From: Sphingopyxis italica | GTDB lineage: Bacteria > Pseudomonadota > Alphaproteobacteria > Sphingomonadales > Sphingomonadaceae | Reading direction: 5' to 3' | NCBI RefSeq assembly: GCF_011926545.1 | Contig: NZ_JAATIT010000003.1 | Coordinates: 372,001-436,000, forward strand | Length of the DNA: 64,000 bases | Shown here: piece by piece, positions 44,868-53,894 of the stretch | Numbering within the stretch: position 1 is the stretch's first letter | Layout: each line of letters opens with the position of its first letter | Program-made: the position numbers and the translations under genes | The notes under the pieces: generated by a model | Databases searched by the model: none | Seen by the model: only the letters and a program-made list of their open reading frames with translations | Told to the model about the DNA's origin: nothing

Positions 44868-45956
44868 ACCGAGGTAATCGTCCGACTGCATTTCGGCGAG
44901 ACGGCTTGCCGTCCGCTCGAATTCGAACGCCCCGTCGCCCGCGACATAAAGCTGGTCGGGCGCCGCCGCGGCGCTCGCGAGCAGCTTGACCTTATATTCG
45001 TAGAGCGCGTCGATCAGCGTGACGAAGCGCGCCGCCTCGTTGCGGTTCTCGGGCCCCATCCGCGGGATGCCCACCAGGATCACGCTATGGAAATGCCGCG
45101 CGACCGCGAGATAGTCGGCGGCACCGCGCGCCTCGCCGCACAGTTTCTTGAACGAGAAGACGGCGACGCCTTTCAACGCCTTCGGCACGTGCAGCGTCCG
45201 CCCGCCGCCGACATCGAGGTCGAGGCTCGGCACATGCGCGCGGTCCTCGGGCGGATAGTCGGTGAGACGAAAGAAGGCGGCCGACAGCGCGGCGGTCGCG
45301 GCATCGTCGGCCGGAACGAACCAGCGCGCGCCGTCACCGAGCCGGTCGCGGCGGTAATCGGTCGGGCCGTTCAGTCCCATCACGTCGAGCCTTTCCTCGG
45401 CGAGCGCGATGAAGGGCAGGAAATGCTCGCGGTTGAGCCCATCCTTGTAGAGATCCTTCGGCGGCCGGTTCGACGTCGCGACCATCGTCACGCCATGATC
45501 GATCAGCGCGGTGAACAGACGCGACAGGATCATCGCATCGGCGCTGTTGTTCACCACCATCTCGTCGAAGGCGAGGCAGCGGGTATTTTCGGCGAGCGCG
45601 TCGGCAACGAGCGGGATCGGATCGCCGCTCTCGCTCTTCCGCACCTCGCGCAGCCGCGCATGGACGTCGAGCATGAAGGCGTGGAAATGGACGCGCCGCT
45701 TCCGCTGGATGGCGAGCTGGTCGTAGAACAGGTCCATCAGCATCGATTTGCCGCGCCCGACCGCACCCCACAGATAGACGCCGCGCAGCGCCTCGGGCTT
45801 GCGGCCGGTCAGGCGCCAGAGCAGGCTGCCGCGCTTCGGCACCGCTTCGAGTTCGGATTGCAACTGACTGAGCCGCACGGCGGCCGCGCGCTGTTCGGGA
45901 TCGGGGCGAAGCTCGCCCGCCGCGACAAGCGCGTCATAGGCGGAAAGAACGCTCAT
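44820..45956 (-). CDS. zapE: Cell division protein ZapE (AFG1-like ATPase)
   Basis: A 378-residue P-loop ATPase of the AFG1/ZapE family; ZapE associates with the Z-ring under stress. Walker A is GAVGRGKS (residues 64-71), Walker B lies in CLAFDEMVV, and VATSNRPPKDLYKDGLNREHFLPFI is the family signature. The apparent ATG at 45956 overlaps the left end of a family-3 palindrome (45955-46042), so no ribosome-binding site precedes it. In many alphaproteobacteria zapE sits between sdhB and mdh; here the deacetylase gene has been placed between zapE and mdh on the other strand. Confidence 0.92.
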   Translation of the reverse strand: MSVLSAYDALVAAGELRPDPEQRAAAVRLSQLQSELEAVPKRGSLLWRLTGRKPEALRGVYLWGAVGRGKSMLMDLFYDQLAIQRKRRVHFHAFMLDVHARLREVRKSESGDPIPLVADALAENTRCLAFDEMVVNNSADAMILSRLFTALIDHGVTMVATSNRPPKDLYKDGLNREHFLPFIALAEERLDVMGLNGPTDYRRDRLGDGARWFVPADDAATAALSAAFFRLTDYPPEDRAHVPSLDLDVGGGRTLHVPKALKGVAVFSFKKLCGEARGAADYLAVARHFHSVILVGIPRMGPENRNEAARFVTLIDALYEYKVKLLASAAAAPDQLYVAGDGAFEFERTASRLAEMQSDDYLGLGHGQQDAAGDLPPA

Positions 45957-46042
45957 AAATAGGGACAGTCCCTATTTAATCGTACAAGCCGAGGCCGCTC
46001 GAATCCCGGTCTCCTCATTAAATAGGGACTGTCCCTATTTAT
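45955..46042. repeat. Paired AAATAGGGAC palindromes (REP-like, family 3) at the zapE start
   Basis: Left copy ATAAATAGGGACAGTCCCTA(TTTA) and right copy (T)AAATAGGGACTGTCCCTATT(TAT) lie head to head about 40 bases apart, the same arrangement as 38311-38397. The left edge includes the zapE initiation codon; the right edge is about 12 bases from the thioesterase stop codon. The element therefore occupies the whole gap between these two genes. Confidence 0.88.
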
Positions 46043-46053
46043 GAGCCGCGCTG

Positions 46054-46545
46054 TCATACCCGGTCCTTGCTCGCCTTGCGGATCGTTCCCGCGAAGCTCA
46101 GCACGATATGGTTGTCACCCTGCACGACCAGCCCGCGCAGGAAGATCAGCCGGCCGGTTTCGCGCACCAGTTCGACCACGGCGTCGAGCGGCTCGCCGAT
46201 GCGGCCGGCGCCCACGAACTGGGTCGACAGGTCGAGCGTCACCGAATGGCCGGCGTTGAGCGATCCGAACTGATGCGACGCCGCGAACAGCGCGATGTCG
46301 ACGAGCGCGAGCGTCACCGCACCGTGAACATTGTCGCCGAGATTGCTGTGCTTGCGCTCCGGAATCATCCGCACCCGCGCGCAGGGCCGGCCATCAGCCG
46401 TCGGCGGCTCGGCACGAACCGTCAGCGGTTCGATGAAAGCATTGAAGCGCGTCGAATCCTTGAGGTCCCAGCTGATCCAGCCGCCATCCAGCGCCTCCGC
46501 GCTGAAATATTCGCGCCGCTTCGGCTCCTCGATCCCGTCGTTCAC
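46054..46545 (-). CDS. PaaI-type hotdog thioesterase
   Basis: A 163-residue hotdog-fold protein. The conserved core is [27 protein letters not shown], with the substrate/catalytic region HG, followed by [20 protein letters not shown]; this is the PaaI/YdiI thioesterase pattern for acyl- or aryl-CoA. It starts at a GTG (46545) that overlaps the sdhB stop as GTGA, so it is translationally coupled to sdhB. A REP-like pair follows the gene. Substrate unknown. Confidence 0.85.
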   Translation of the reverse strand: MNDGIEEPKRREYFSAEALDGGWISWDLKDSTRFNAFIEPLTVRAEPPTADGRPCARVRMIPERKHSNLGDNVHGAVTLALVDIALFAASHQFGSLNAGHSVTLDLSTQFVGAGRIGEPLDAVVELVRETGRLIFLRGLVVQGDNHIVLSFAGTIRKASKDRV

Positions 46546-47324
46546 ACCTGCCGCTCGGCCTCGAGCTTCTTGATCTCGGCGATCGCGCGCGCGGGGCTCA
46601 GGCCTTTGGGGCACGCATTGGCGCAGTTCATGATCGTGTGGCAGCGATAGAGGCGGAAGGGATCTTCCAGCTCGTCGAGCCGTTCGCCGGTCAGCTCGTC
46701 GCGGCTGTCGGCGAGCCAGCGATAGGCCTGGAGCAGGATCGCGGGGCCGAGGAACTTGTCGCTGTTCCACCAATAGCTCGGGCAGCTCGTCGAGCAGCAA
46801 GCGCAAAGGATGCACTCGTAAAGCCCGTCGAGCTTCTCGCGTTCGGCGGGCGACTGGAGCCGCTCCTTGCCGCTCGGCGTCGTCGTCTTGGTCTTCAACC
46901 ACGGCTCGATCGACGCATATTGCGCATAGAAATGGGTGAAGTCGGGGACGAGGTCCTTGATCACGTCCATCGCCGGCAGCGGGGTGATCGTGATGTCGCC
47001 CTTCAGATCCTCGATCGCAGTGGTGCAGGCGAGGCCGTTCTTGCCGTTCATGTTCATCGAACAGCTACCGCAGATGCCTTCGCGGCACGAGCGGCGGAAG
47101 GTCAGCGACGAATCCTGCTCGCTCTTCATCTTGATGAGCGCGTCGAGCACCATCGGGCCGCATTTTTCGGTATCGATCTCGAACGTGTCGAAATGCGGGT
47201 TTTGCCCCTTGTCGGGGTCATAGCGATAGACTTTGAATTTCTTGACGGCGGTCGCGCCCTCGGCCTTGTGGACCGTGCCCGTCTTTTGCGGGCGGCTGTT
47301 CTTGGGCAGGACAAATTGGGCCAT
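46542..47324 (-). CDS. sdhB: Succinate dehydrogenase iron-sulfur subunit
   Basis: Electron-transfer subunit of complex II. The 260-residue protein has the [2Fe-2S] ligands in [21 protein letters not shown] (about residues 75-95) and the ligands for [4Fe-4S] and [3Fe-4S] in [16 protein letters not shown] and [24 protein letters not shown] precedes the ATG. The other subunit genes (sdhA, sdhC, sdhD) are not in the window; upstream is a divergent flippase gene, so sdhB here is separate from its partners, in an operon with a thioesterase and perhaps zapE. Confidence 0.95.
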   Translation of the reverse strand: MAQFVLPKNSRPQKTGTVHKAEGATAVKKFKVYRYDPDKGQNPHFDTFEIDTEKCGPMVLDALIKMKSEQDSSLTFRRSCREGICGSCSMNMNGKNGLACTTAIEDLKGDITITPLPAMDVIKDLVPDFTHFYAQYASIEPWLKTKTTTPSGKERLQSPAEREKLDGLYECILCACCSTSCPSYWWNSDKFLGPAILLQAYRWLADSRDELTGERLDELEDPFRLYRCHTIMNCANACPKGLSPARAIAEIKKLEAERQV

Positions 47325-47441
47325 ATCGCGGTCTTCCCTATGCAATCGCGCGCTGCCTAGACCTGATTGCCGTGGGCGGCAAGGGGGTGAACGCGCGAAA
47401 GCCGCTGGCAGCAGCGCGGACGAGGCGCTAGGGCGACTGCG

Positions 47442-48986
47442 ATGAGCGAAAGCGCCGACCAGCCCGCCGTTACCAGCCGCAGCGTCGCGCGCGGGCTTGG
47501 CACGACCGTGCTGGCGCGGCTGGGCGCGGTCGTCGAAATCGTCGCGCAGCCGCTCTACGTCCTGATGTTCGGCCTCGCGGGTTACGGCCTCTATGCCGTG
47601 CTGTGGGCGGCGGTGAACCTGCTCGAGAATATCTTCGACCTCGGCATGACGAGCGCGATGCAGCGCACCGTGCCGCAATCGGCCAGCAATGCCGAAGCCG
47701 CGGCGGCACTGCGGACGGCGATCGTCTTCGGCGTCGGCCCGTGCATCCTCGTCGCGGCGCTCGTCGCCGTGTTCGCCGCCGAACTCGGGCCGTTGCTCAA
47801 TGTCGCGGCGAAGGACCGCGATCTCGTCACCCCCGCCATCCGCATCTTCGTCTGGGCGCTGCCGCTGTGGGCCTTTGTCGAGATCGCGACCTCGGCGCTG
47901 CGCGCGCGCATGGTGTTCGGTGCCGAAATCCGCCTGCGTATCGTGTGGGAACAGGTGATGCGGCTCGTGTTCGCCGGGCTGTTCTTCGCGGGCGGGCTCG
48001 GCCTCAAGGGACTGTTCATCGCGCACCTCTGTTCGCTTGGCATCACCGCGGCGCTCAGTGTCCGCCTGCTCGCGCGCCACTACAGCTTCGCCGATCTGTG
48101 GCGCGGGCCGTGGGCGGGAGAGACCGCGCGCAACACCTTTTTGGCGGGGCTTTCGATCCTGCCCTCGAACATCATCGCACGGCTGTTCGGCGATGCGCCG
48201 GCGCTGATCCTCAACATGCTGCTTCCCGGCGCGGCGGGCGCGGCGGCGGCAGCGCTGTTCACGATCGCGCGCAAGCTGTCGAGCGTCGTCCAGCTCGTGC
48301 GCATCGCCTTCGCCTATGTGATGGCGCCGCTCGCCGCCAGCGCCGAGCGCGAGGACCGGCGCCAGGTCGCCGACATCTATGCCTATGCGACGCGGCTGAT
48401 CCTGGCGATCGCGCTGCCGCTCGCCGCGGTGCTCGCGGCGGGCAGCGCGTCGCTGCTCGGTCTGTTCGGCCATGGGGCGCAAGCCGCGCAGGCGGCGCTG
48501 GTCATCCTGCTGTTCGCGCGCGCCGCCGAAGCGGTGCTCGGCATTTCGGCGCCGGTGTTGCAAGTTGTCGCCGCCTTCCGCCAACAGGTCACCGCCAGCA
48601 TCTTCGGCGTCGCGGTTGCGATCGGGTCGGGCTGGCTGATCGTCGGCCATCTCGATCCGCTGACCGGCGTGACGCTGGCAACAGCGATCGGGCTCGTCGT
48701 CATGGCGGCGATTCCGATGCTCCAGCTTGCGACCGTCGAGAAACTGCATCCGTTCGACGCGCAGTTCCCGAAGGTCGCCTTGCGCGGCATTGCGATCACG
48801 CTCATCGCGGGCACCGTGGCCATGCTCGTCGATCTCCTCCCCGACGGGTTTTCGTTGCCGCTGCTCCTGTTGACCGCGATGGCTTCCATATGGCTTTCGC
48901 TGCGCTTCGCGCTGCCGCTCGCCGATCGCATGTCGCTGGGCAAGACCGGCCGCAAACTCCGGCTGTTCGAACCCGAAACCGCATGA
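47442..48986 (+). CDS. MOP/PST-type polysaccharide or lipid-linked oligosaccharide flippase
   Basis: A 514-residue integral membrane protein with about 12-14 hydrophobic segments, of the MATE-like MOP superfamily (polysaccharide biosynthesis/oligosaccharide flippase). The N-terminal pattern [44 protein letters not shown] is typical of Wzx-like proteins. It should move an undecaprenyl-linked or other lipid-linked precursor across the inner membrane. It is first of five plus-strand genes joined by 1-4 bp overlaps. A CTAG promoter-like core sits 20 bp ahead of the ATG. Confidence 0.82.
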   Translation: MSESADQPAVTSRSVARGLGTTVLARLGAVVEIVAQPLYVLMFGLAGYGLYAVLWAAVNLLENIFDLGMTSAMQRTVPQSASNAEAAAALRTAIVFGVGPCILVAALVAVFAAELGPLLNVAAKDRDLVTPAIRIFVWALPLWAFVEIATSALRARMVFGAEIRLRIVWEQVMRLVFAGLFFAGGLGLKGLFIAHLCSLGITAALSVRLLARHYSFADLWRGPWAGETARNTFLAGLSILPSNIIARLFGDAPALILNMLLPGAAGAAAAALFTIARKLSSVVQLVRIAFAYVMAPLAASAEREDRRQVADIYAYATRLILAIALPLAAVLAAGSASLLGLFGHGAQAAQAALVILLFARAAEAVLGISAPVLQVVAAFRQQVTASIFGVAVAIGSGWLIVGHLDPLTGVTLATAIGLVVMAAIPMLQLATVEKLHPFDAQFPKVALRGIAITLIAGTVAMLVDLLPDGFSLPLLLLTAMASIWLSLRFALPLADRMSLGKTGRKLRLFEPETA

Positions 48987-49693
48987 CCGACACCCCATCC
49001 TCCCTCCGCGTCGCAATTTACGATCTCGACCGGACCGTGCTGCGCATCCCGACCTTCACGCTGTTCCTGCTCTGGGCGGCGTGGCGCGAGGCGCCGTGGC
49101 GCTTGCTGCTACTGCCCGCGCTCGCCGGGCTGATGATCGGCCATGCGCTGCGCCTTTACGGACGCGACCGGTTCAAGCCCGCCGCCATCCGCCTGATGCT
49201 GGGCAAAAGCATCGCGCCGGCGCGGGCCGAAGCCCTTGCCGCAGCCTTCGCCGCGTGGCGCGTGCCGCGCGACGTCCCGCCGGGCGCCGCCGCGTGTATC
49301 GCCCGCGACCGGGCCGAGGGCTATCGGTTGCTGATGGCGACCGCCGCTCCCGAATTCTACGCGGGTGCGATCGCCGAGGCCTTGGGCTTCGACGCCATCG
49401 TCGCCTCGCGCCACCAGCGCGATGGGGCGGGTAACTGGTTGCCCCTGCTCGACGGGCCCAATTGCTACGGCGCGGAAAAGGCGGAACGCGTCAGCGAATG
49501 GCTCGCGGCGAACGCCCCAGACGGCACGACGCATATCCGCGCCTATTCGGATCATTTCAGCGATGCGCCGACCTTTGCGCTGGCCGGTGAGGCCTGGCTG
49601 GTCGGGCGCGGCGCCAAATATGCCCGGCTCGCCGCGAAGCATGGCTGGCGCGCCGCCGATTTCGAGGATGCGGCGGTGGCGGAGGTCCGCTAG
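48983..49693 (+). CDS. HAD-IB phosphatase-like protein
   Basis: A 236-residue HAD-superfamily protein. Motif I is YDLDRTVL with nucleophile D14 and D16; motif II lies near [11 protein letters not shown] and motif IV near [15 protein letters not shown]. The serine-phosphatase-like SDHxSD pattern is the HAD-IB subgroup, which includes phosphoserine and lysophosphatidate/phosphoglycolipid phosphatases. A hydrophobic segment near residues 35-55 ([16 protein letters not shown]) suggests a membrane-bound or lipid substrate. It overlaps the flippase by 4 bp (ATGA) and the next gene by 1 bp. Confidence 0.82.
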   Translation: MTDTPSSLRVAIYDLDRTVLRIPTFTLFLLWAAWREAPWRLLLLPALAGLMIGHALRLYGRDRFKPAAIRLMLGKSIAPARAEALAAAFAAWRVPRDVPPGAAACIARDRAEGYRLLMATAAPEFYAGAIAEALGFDAIVASRHQRDGAGNWLPLLDGPNCYGAEKAERVSEWLAANAPDGTTHIRAYSDHFSDAPTFALAGEAWLVGRGAKYARLAAKHGWRAADFEDAAVAEVR

Positions 49694-50832
49694 TGCGCAT
49701 CCTGTTCCTCTTCATCGGCGAGCCGCATCATGTGTTCCATGCGCTGCCCCTAGCGGCGGAGATGGCGGCCGCGGGGCAAGTCATCGACGTCGCGGTAGCG
49801 AGCGCGGACCATTTACGAATGGTCGAGCAGGTCGCGCTGGCCTATCCGGGTTTCGCACCGAATATCACCCCGCTCGGCCAGAAAGGACTGGCGCGCTGGC
49901 TCCGCGACATGGGCCTCTTCCGCAATCCGCGCCTGCCGATGCTGCTCGATGCCCTGCCCTTCCTGCGGCAGTTCGATGCGATCGTCGTGCCCGAACGAAC
50001 GACCACCGCGATCCGGCATTTCCTGTCGCAGGGGACGCGGCTGATCTTCACCCCGCACGGCGCGGGCGACCGCGCGATTACCTTCGACGTGCGCGACCGG
50101 CATTTCGATTTTGCGCTCGTGGCGGGTGAAAAGAGCGAACAGCGGATGCTCGACGCCAAGACGATCCGGCCGGGCCATTATGCGGTGAACGGCTATGTGA
50201 AGCTCGATCTGATGCCGCGGCTGCAGGCGGCGCGCGAACCGCTGTTCGCAAACGGCAGGCCGACGGTCCTCTACGCGCCGCATTTCAAGCGTGAGCTGTC
50301 GTCGTGGGACCGCTGCGGCCGCGACATCATCGCCTGGTTTACGGGCCAGGATCGTTACAATCTCGTCGTCGCGCCGCATGTTCGCCTGTTCGCCGAAGCG
50401 AGCGATGCCGAGCGCGCGGCGGTGGCGAAGCTGGCGGTCCCCGGCAAGGTCACGATCGACTTCGCATCCGACCGCCTGTTCGACATGAGCTATACGAGCG
50501 GCGCCGACATCTACCTCGGCGATGTGAGCAGCCAGGTGTATGAATTTCTCGCGACCCCGCGCCCGTGCATTTTCCTGAACGCGCATCAGGTCGACTGGCA
50601 GGGCGATCTCGATTATCTTTTCTGGACACTCGGCGACGTCATCGACGATCTTGCCGAATTGCCACAGGCGCTGGACCAAGCTCCCGCCCGCCATCCGCTT
50701 TATGCCGATGCCCAGCGCGAGCGGCTGGCCGAATCGATCGGCGGCGATCCGGCGGGCGCGGCGCGGCGCGGCGCCGAAGCGATCCTCGGCTTCCTTGCAA
50801 AGAACGCCGGGCAGGATAAGAGCGGCGGATGA
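49693..50832 (+). CDS. CDP-glycerol glycerophosphotransferase-like protein
   Basis: A 379-residue cytoplasmic protein resembling the PF04464 (TagB/TagF) glycerophosphotransferases, which transfer phospho-alcohols from CDP-alcohols to a glycan. The diagnostic C-terminal part is YTSGADIYLGDVSSQVYEFLATPRPCIFLN, with the SS-x-YEF motif of the donor site; the N-terminal half (RILFLFIGEPHHVFHALPLAAEMA, then FTPHGAGDRAITFDVRD) is GT-B-like. The GTG at 49693 overlaps the HAD stop by 1 base and its end overlaps the next start by 4. In this cluster the donor is probably a CDP-alcohol, not necessarily CDP-glycerol. Confidence 0.72.
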   Translation: MRILFLFIGEPHHVFHALPLAAEMAAAGQVIDVAVASADHLRMVEQVALAYPGFAPNITPLGQKGLARWLRDMGLFRNPRLPMLLDALPFLRQFDAIVVPERTTTAIRHFLSQGTRLIFTPHGAGDRAITFDVRDRHFDFALVAGEKSEQRMLDAKTIRPGHYAVNGYVKLDLMPRLQAAREPLFANGRPTVLYAPHFKRELSSWDRCGRDIIAWFTGQDRYNLVVAPHVRLFAEASDAERAAVAKLAVPGKVTIDFASDRLFDMSYTSGADIYLGDVSSQVYEFLATPRPCIFLNAHQVDWQGDLDYLFWTLGDVIDDLAELPQALDQAPARHPLYADAQRERLAESIGGDPAGAARRGAEAILGFLAKNAGQDKSGG

Positions 50833-51926
50833 CCGAAGCCAAGTCCCTCCCCGCCCTGACGCCGATCGGCGACAATCCGACGCTGCTGTGGGGCATGACC
50901 AATGCCGAACGGCTGCGGCGGCTCGCACGCGCCGAAGGGCTGCCCGAAAAGGCGTCGGGCGTGCAGCTTTATGTCAATCTCGACTATGTCTTCGACCCGG
51001 TGTGGCTGCGTCATATCGTGACGCTGCCCGGCACGGTGGTGATGGATGGCGGCGACCTGGTGATGGCGCATCTGACCGGCGGCATGACCCCGGCGGATAT
51101 CGCGCCGCATCGCGGTGCGCTCAGCATCGTCGACTATCGGGACAATCCGCAAATCTACAACCGCCAGCTCCGCAAGCTCGACTGCCCCTTCATCCAGCGG
51201 CTGACGCCTGCGACGCGGCGCGCGATCGAGCGGAAGAGCTATTTCGGTGCGTACAAGGGCGTCACCGACGCGCTGACCAAATATCTGTGGCCCGAACTCG
51301 CGTTGTGGCTGACGCGCGGCGCCGCGAGCATCGGCATGACGCCGAACATGGTCACCGCGATCGGCGCGGCGCTTTGCGTCTATGCGACCTATCTCTTCGC
51401 CTATGGCCATTATTGGACGGGGATGCTCGCAGCCTTCATCTTCATGGTGCTCGACACGGTCGACGGAAAGCTCGCGCGCTGCACGATCACCTCGTCGAAA
51501 TGGGGCAATGTCGCCGATCATGGCGTCGACTTGGTCCATCCGCCCTTCTGGTGGTATTTCTGGGGCGTCGGGCTCGGCGCGTGGGGGCTCGCGCTGTCGA
51601 CGCAGACCTTCATCTGGGTGATGGTCGCGGTGGTCGCGGGCTATGTGCTCCAGCGCGTGATCGAGGGCCTGTTCATCAAGGATTTCGGCATGGACATCCA
51701 TGTCTGGCAGAAGTTCGACAGCGATTTTCGCCTGATCACCGCGCGCCGCAACCCGAACTTCGCAATCCTCTTTTTCGCGACGCTCGCCGGACGCCCCGAC
51801 ATCGGCCTGATCGCGGTGGCCTGGTGGACGGTGATCTCGCTGGTCGTCCATGCCGTGCGGCTGGTGCAGGCCTATGGCGTCAAGCGTTCGGGCCGCCCGA
51901 TCACCAGCTGGATGGAAGCAGCATGA
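50829..51926 (+). CDS. CDP-alcohol phosphatidyltransferase with extra N-terminal domain
   Basis: A 365-residue membrane enzyme. The complete CDP-alcohol phosphatidyltransferase signature is present: D209-x-x-D212-G-x-x-A-R, then G226-x-x-x-D230-x-x-x-D234 (LDTVDGKLAR and WGNVADHGVD). Five or six membrane segments follow residue 155. The first 140 residues are soluble and remind me of the inactive or divergent nucleotidyltransferase domain of archaeal bifunctional inositol-phosphate enzymes. It would join a phospho-alcohol from CDP-alcohol to another alcohol, lipid or polyol. Substrates unknown. Overlaps both neighbours by 4 bp. Confidence 0.82.
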   Translation: MTEAKSLPALTPIGDNPTLLWGMTNAERLRRLARAEGLPEKASGVQLYVNLDYVFDPVWLRHIVTLPGTVVMDGGDLVMAHLTGGMTPADIAPHRGALSIVDYRDNPQIYNRQLRKLDCPFIQRLTPATRRAIERKSYFGAYKGVTDALTKYLWPELALWLTRGAASIGMTPNMVTAIGAALCVYATYLFAYGHYWTGMLAAFIFMVLDTVDGKLARCTITSSKWGNVADHGVDLVHPPFWWYFWGVGLGAWGLALSTQTFIWVMVAVVAGYVLQRVIEGLFIKDFGMDIHVWQKFDSDFRLITARRNPNFAILFFATLAGRPDIGLIAVAWWTVISLVVHAVRLVQAYGVKRSGRPITSWMEAA

Positions 51927-52351
51927 ACGAAACCATCGGAAAATTCGGCCATCCCGCGACGCTGATCGCCGAATATGAGCATTGGGTCGTGCTGCTGCGC
52001 CCCGCGCAGCCGACGCTCGGCGCGCTGGTGCTTGCCGCGAAATCGGACGCGACGGCATTCGGCGACTTGCCGGCCGAAGCGCATGCCGAACTCAAAATCG
52101 CGACGGCGGCGATCGAGGCGGCGCTGACGCAGGCGGTCGGCTATGCGAAGATCAACTATCTGATGCTGATGATGGTCGACCCGAACGTCCATTTCCACGT
52201 CCTGCCGCGCTATGACGGCGAACGCTCGGGCGCAGGGCTGACGATCGGCGACGCCGGCTGGCCGGCGCAGCCCGATCTTGGGCAGGCCGTAAAGCTGGAT
52301 GAGGCACAGACAGCCGCGCTTGTCGGCTGGCTCAAACCCTATTTCGCGTAG
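51923..52351 (+). CDS. HIT family protein
   Basis: A 142-residue histidine-triad-superfamily protein. The active-site motif reads NVHFHVLPRY, with asparagine (N88) at the place of the first histidine and H90 and H92 kept; the presumed nucleophile is therefore H90. HIT proteins hydrolyse or transfer nucleoside monophosphate groups. In this cluster the natural substrate could be a nucleotide-linked intermediate such as a CDP-alcohol. It starts inside the end of the phosphatidyltransferase gene and its 3' end overlaps the convergent nucleotidyltransferase gene by 13 bp. Confidence 0.82.
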   Translation: MNETIGKFGHPATLIAEYEHWVVLLRPAQPTLGALVLAAKSDATAFGDLPAEAHAELKIATAAIEAALTQAVGYAKINYLMLMMVDPNVHFHVLPRYDGERSGAGLTIGDAGWPAQPDLGQAVKLDEAQTAALVGWLKPYFA

Positions 52352-53103
52352 CGGCCTTCGGCGGCCCATTTCGCGGTGAGCGCATCGGCGGCTTCGACGT
52401 CCTGCGGGAAGTCGACTTCCTGCCATTCGAGCCCTTCGATCGACACGGTGCCGACGCGGTTGCCCTTCGCGATGATGTCGATCGCGCGCAGATACCAGCG
52501 TTCGACCCCGTCGGGGGTGCGCATCATCTGGTCGACCTGGTTGCGGAAGATCGACGGACCGTCGCCGACGAAGGCGAGCATGCCGATCGATTCAGCGTTG
52601 GTGTCGGGGGGCAGCAGCCGCTTGCCGATATGGTGCAGGCGGCCTTCGTGGTCGCGGTTCACCTTCATATCGTCGTCGTCATAGTCGGTCTTGACGTCGA
52701 CGGTGACGTTGATCGGCTCGTTCGCGCCCGCGATCAGCTTCGCGACAATCTCGTCCGAGACGATGGTGTCGCCGTTGAGGATGATGAAATTACGGTCCAT
52801 CTCCTCGCGCGCGATCCAGCAGGTGCCGAGATTGTCGGCGACCTGGAAGAAGGGGTTGAACAGCGTACGGATGCGCGCACCGGTGTCGCGGTAAAGCTGC
52901 AGCGCATGATCCTCGACGCGTTCGGTGCGAAAGCCGGTGACGACGACGATGTCCTTGATCCCGTTCGCGACGAGCGCCGCGACCTGCCAGCTGATCAGGC
53001 TGCGGCCGTTGAATTCGATCAGGCATTTGGGGATGTCGCGGGTCAGCGGCAGCAGGCGCGAGCCCTGCCCGGCCGACAGGATGATGGCTTTGTCGATGGT
53101 CAT
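52339..53103 (-). CDS. Phosphocholine-cytidylyltransferase-like nucleotidyltransferase
   Basis: A 254-residue sugar-phosphate-nucleotidyltransferase-fold enzyme. The signature AGQGSRLLPLTRDIPKCL (residues 11-28) holds the nucleotide loop and catalytic lysine. LFNPFFQVADNLGTCWIA and FIILNGDTIVS (metal aspartate) fit the LicC-type phosphocholine or related phospho-alcohol cytidylyltransferases. Expected product: a CDP-alcohol from CTP and a phospho-alcohol, feeding the phosphatidyltransferase opposite. It overlaps the next minus-strand gene by 4 bp upstream and the HIT gene by 13 bp at its end. Confidence 0.82.
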   Translation of the reverse strand: MTIDKAIILSAGQGSRLLPLTRDIPKCLIEFNGRSLISWQVAALVANGIKDIVVVTGFRTERVEDHALQLYRDTGARIRTLFNPFFQVADNLGTCWIAREEMDRNFIILNGDTIVSDEIVAKLIAGANEPINVTVDVKTDYDDDDMKVNRDHEGRLHHIGKRLLPPDTNAESIGMLAFVGDGPSIFRNQVDQMMRTPDGVERWYLRAIDIIAKGNRVGTVSIEGLEWQEVDFPQDVEAADALTAKWAAEGRYAK

Positions 53104-53894
53104 AGGGGCTGCCCTATAGCCGCTTCGCGCCGCGCGGCAAATATCGCTTCGATCAGTTCGATGTCGGCGGGCTTGTCGGCGTCGATGCACGCCTCGGGTT
53201 CGGACATCGGCACGACTTTCGCCTTGAGGCCGAAACGCAGCCCGGCGCGCCCGACGCCCTGCTGGATCGTGAAGAGGCGAAGCAGCGCACCGGTGAGCAG
53301 CCACGGCCCGAAGGCCGCGACGATCTTGAGCCCCTTCTTGCGGTCGCGCTCGATGCGCCCCCAAAAGTCGAGCAAAGGCAGCACGCGGCGCCCGCGCAGG
53401 CGGAACATGTTCGCGCCCGACCACCAGCCGCCGCGGAATTTCAGCCAGGTGCGTTTGGATTCGGGATAGCGCGCGAGCAGCACATCGCGCTCGACCATCG
53501 CGACGGCGACGTCGCTGTCCGCCGCGCCGCCCAGAAACTCCGCGATCATCGTTGGCGTGAGCAGAACATTGTCGGCCGTCGTGACGAGCAGCGGATCGTC
53601 GCCCGGCGGTAAGGCAGCGGCGAGCGAGCTGCTGATCCCCTGCCCCGCATCTGCAAAATGCAGGTCGGCGAGCCCCGCCAATCCCGGCTCGGCCGCCAGC
53701 TCGGCACTGTTCTGCGCCAATATGGTGATCGGGCCCACCCCGGGCGCCGCGCGCAGCGCCGTCACGACATGGACGAGCATCGGCTGCCTTGCGATCGGCA
53801 GCAATGCCTTGGTTGAGACGCCGGTGCCGGTGAGCAGCGGATCGGGGCCCGGGCGGCTACCCGCGAGGATGATCGCGGGGATCGGCGCGGTCAT
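53100..53894 (-). CDS. MobA-like NTP transferase
   Basis: A 264-residue nucleotidyltransferase-fold protein. The N-terminal loop is IILAGSRPGPDPLLTGTGVSTKALLPIARQPML, longer than in most of the family, with the lysine in STKALLP. VTTADNVLLTPTMIAEFL carries the metal aspartate. It resembles CTP:inositol-1-phosphate or MobA-like transferases, but the substrate cannot be set. C-terminal segment RFGLKAKVVPMSEPEACIDADKPADIELIE is the family closing motif. It overlaps the esterase gene by 4 bp and the second transferase by 4 bp, so the three form one minus-strand operon. Confidence 0.8.
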   Translation of the reverse strand: MTAPIPAIILAGSRPGPDPLLTGTGVSTKALLPIARQPMLVHVVTALRAAPGVGPITILAQNSAELAAEPGLAGLADLHFADAGQGISSSLAAALPPGDDPLLVTTADNVLLTPTMIAEFLGGAADSDVAVAMVERDVLLARYPESKRTWLKFRGGWWSGANMFRLRGRRVLPLLDFWGRIERDRKKGLKIVAAFGPWLLTGALLRLFTIQQGVGRAGLRFGLKAKVVPMSEPEACIDADKPADIELIEAIFAARREAAIGQPL

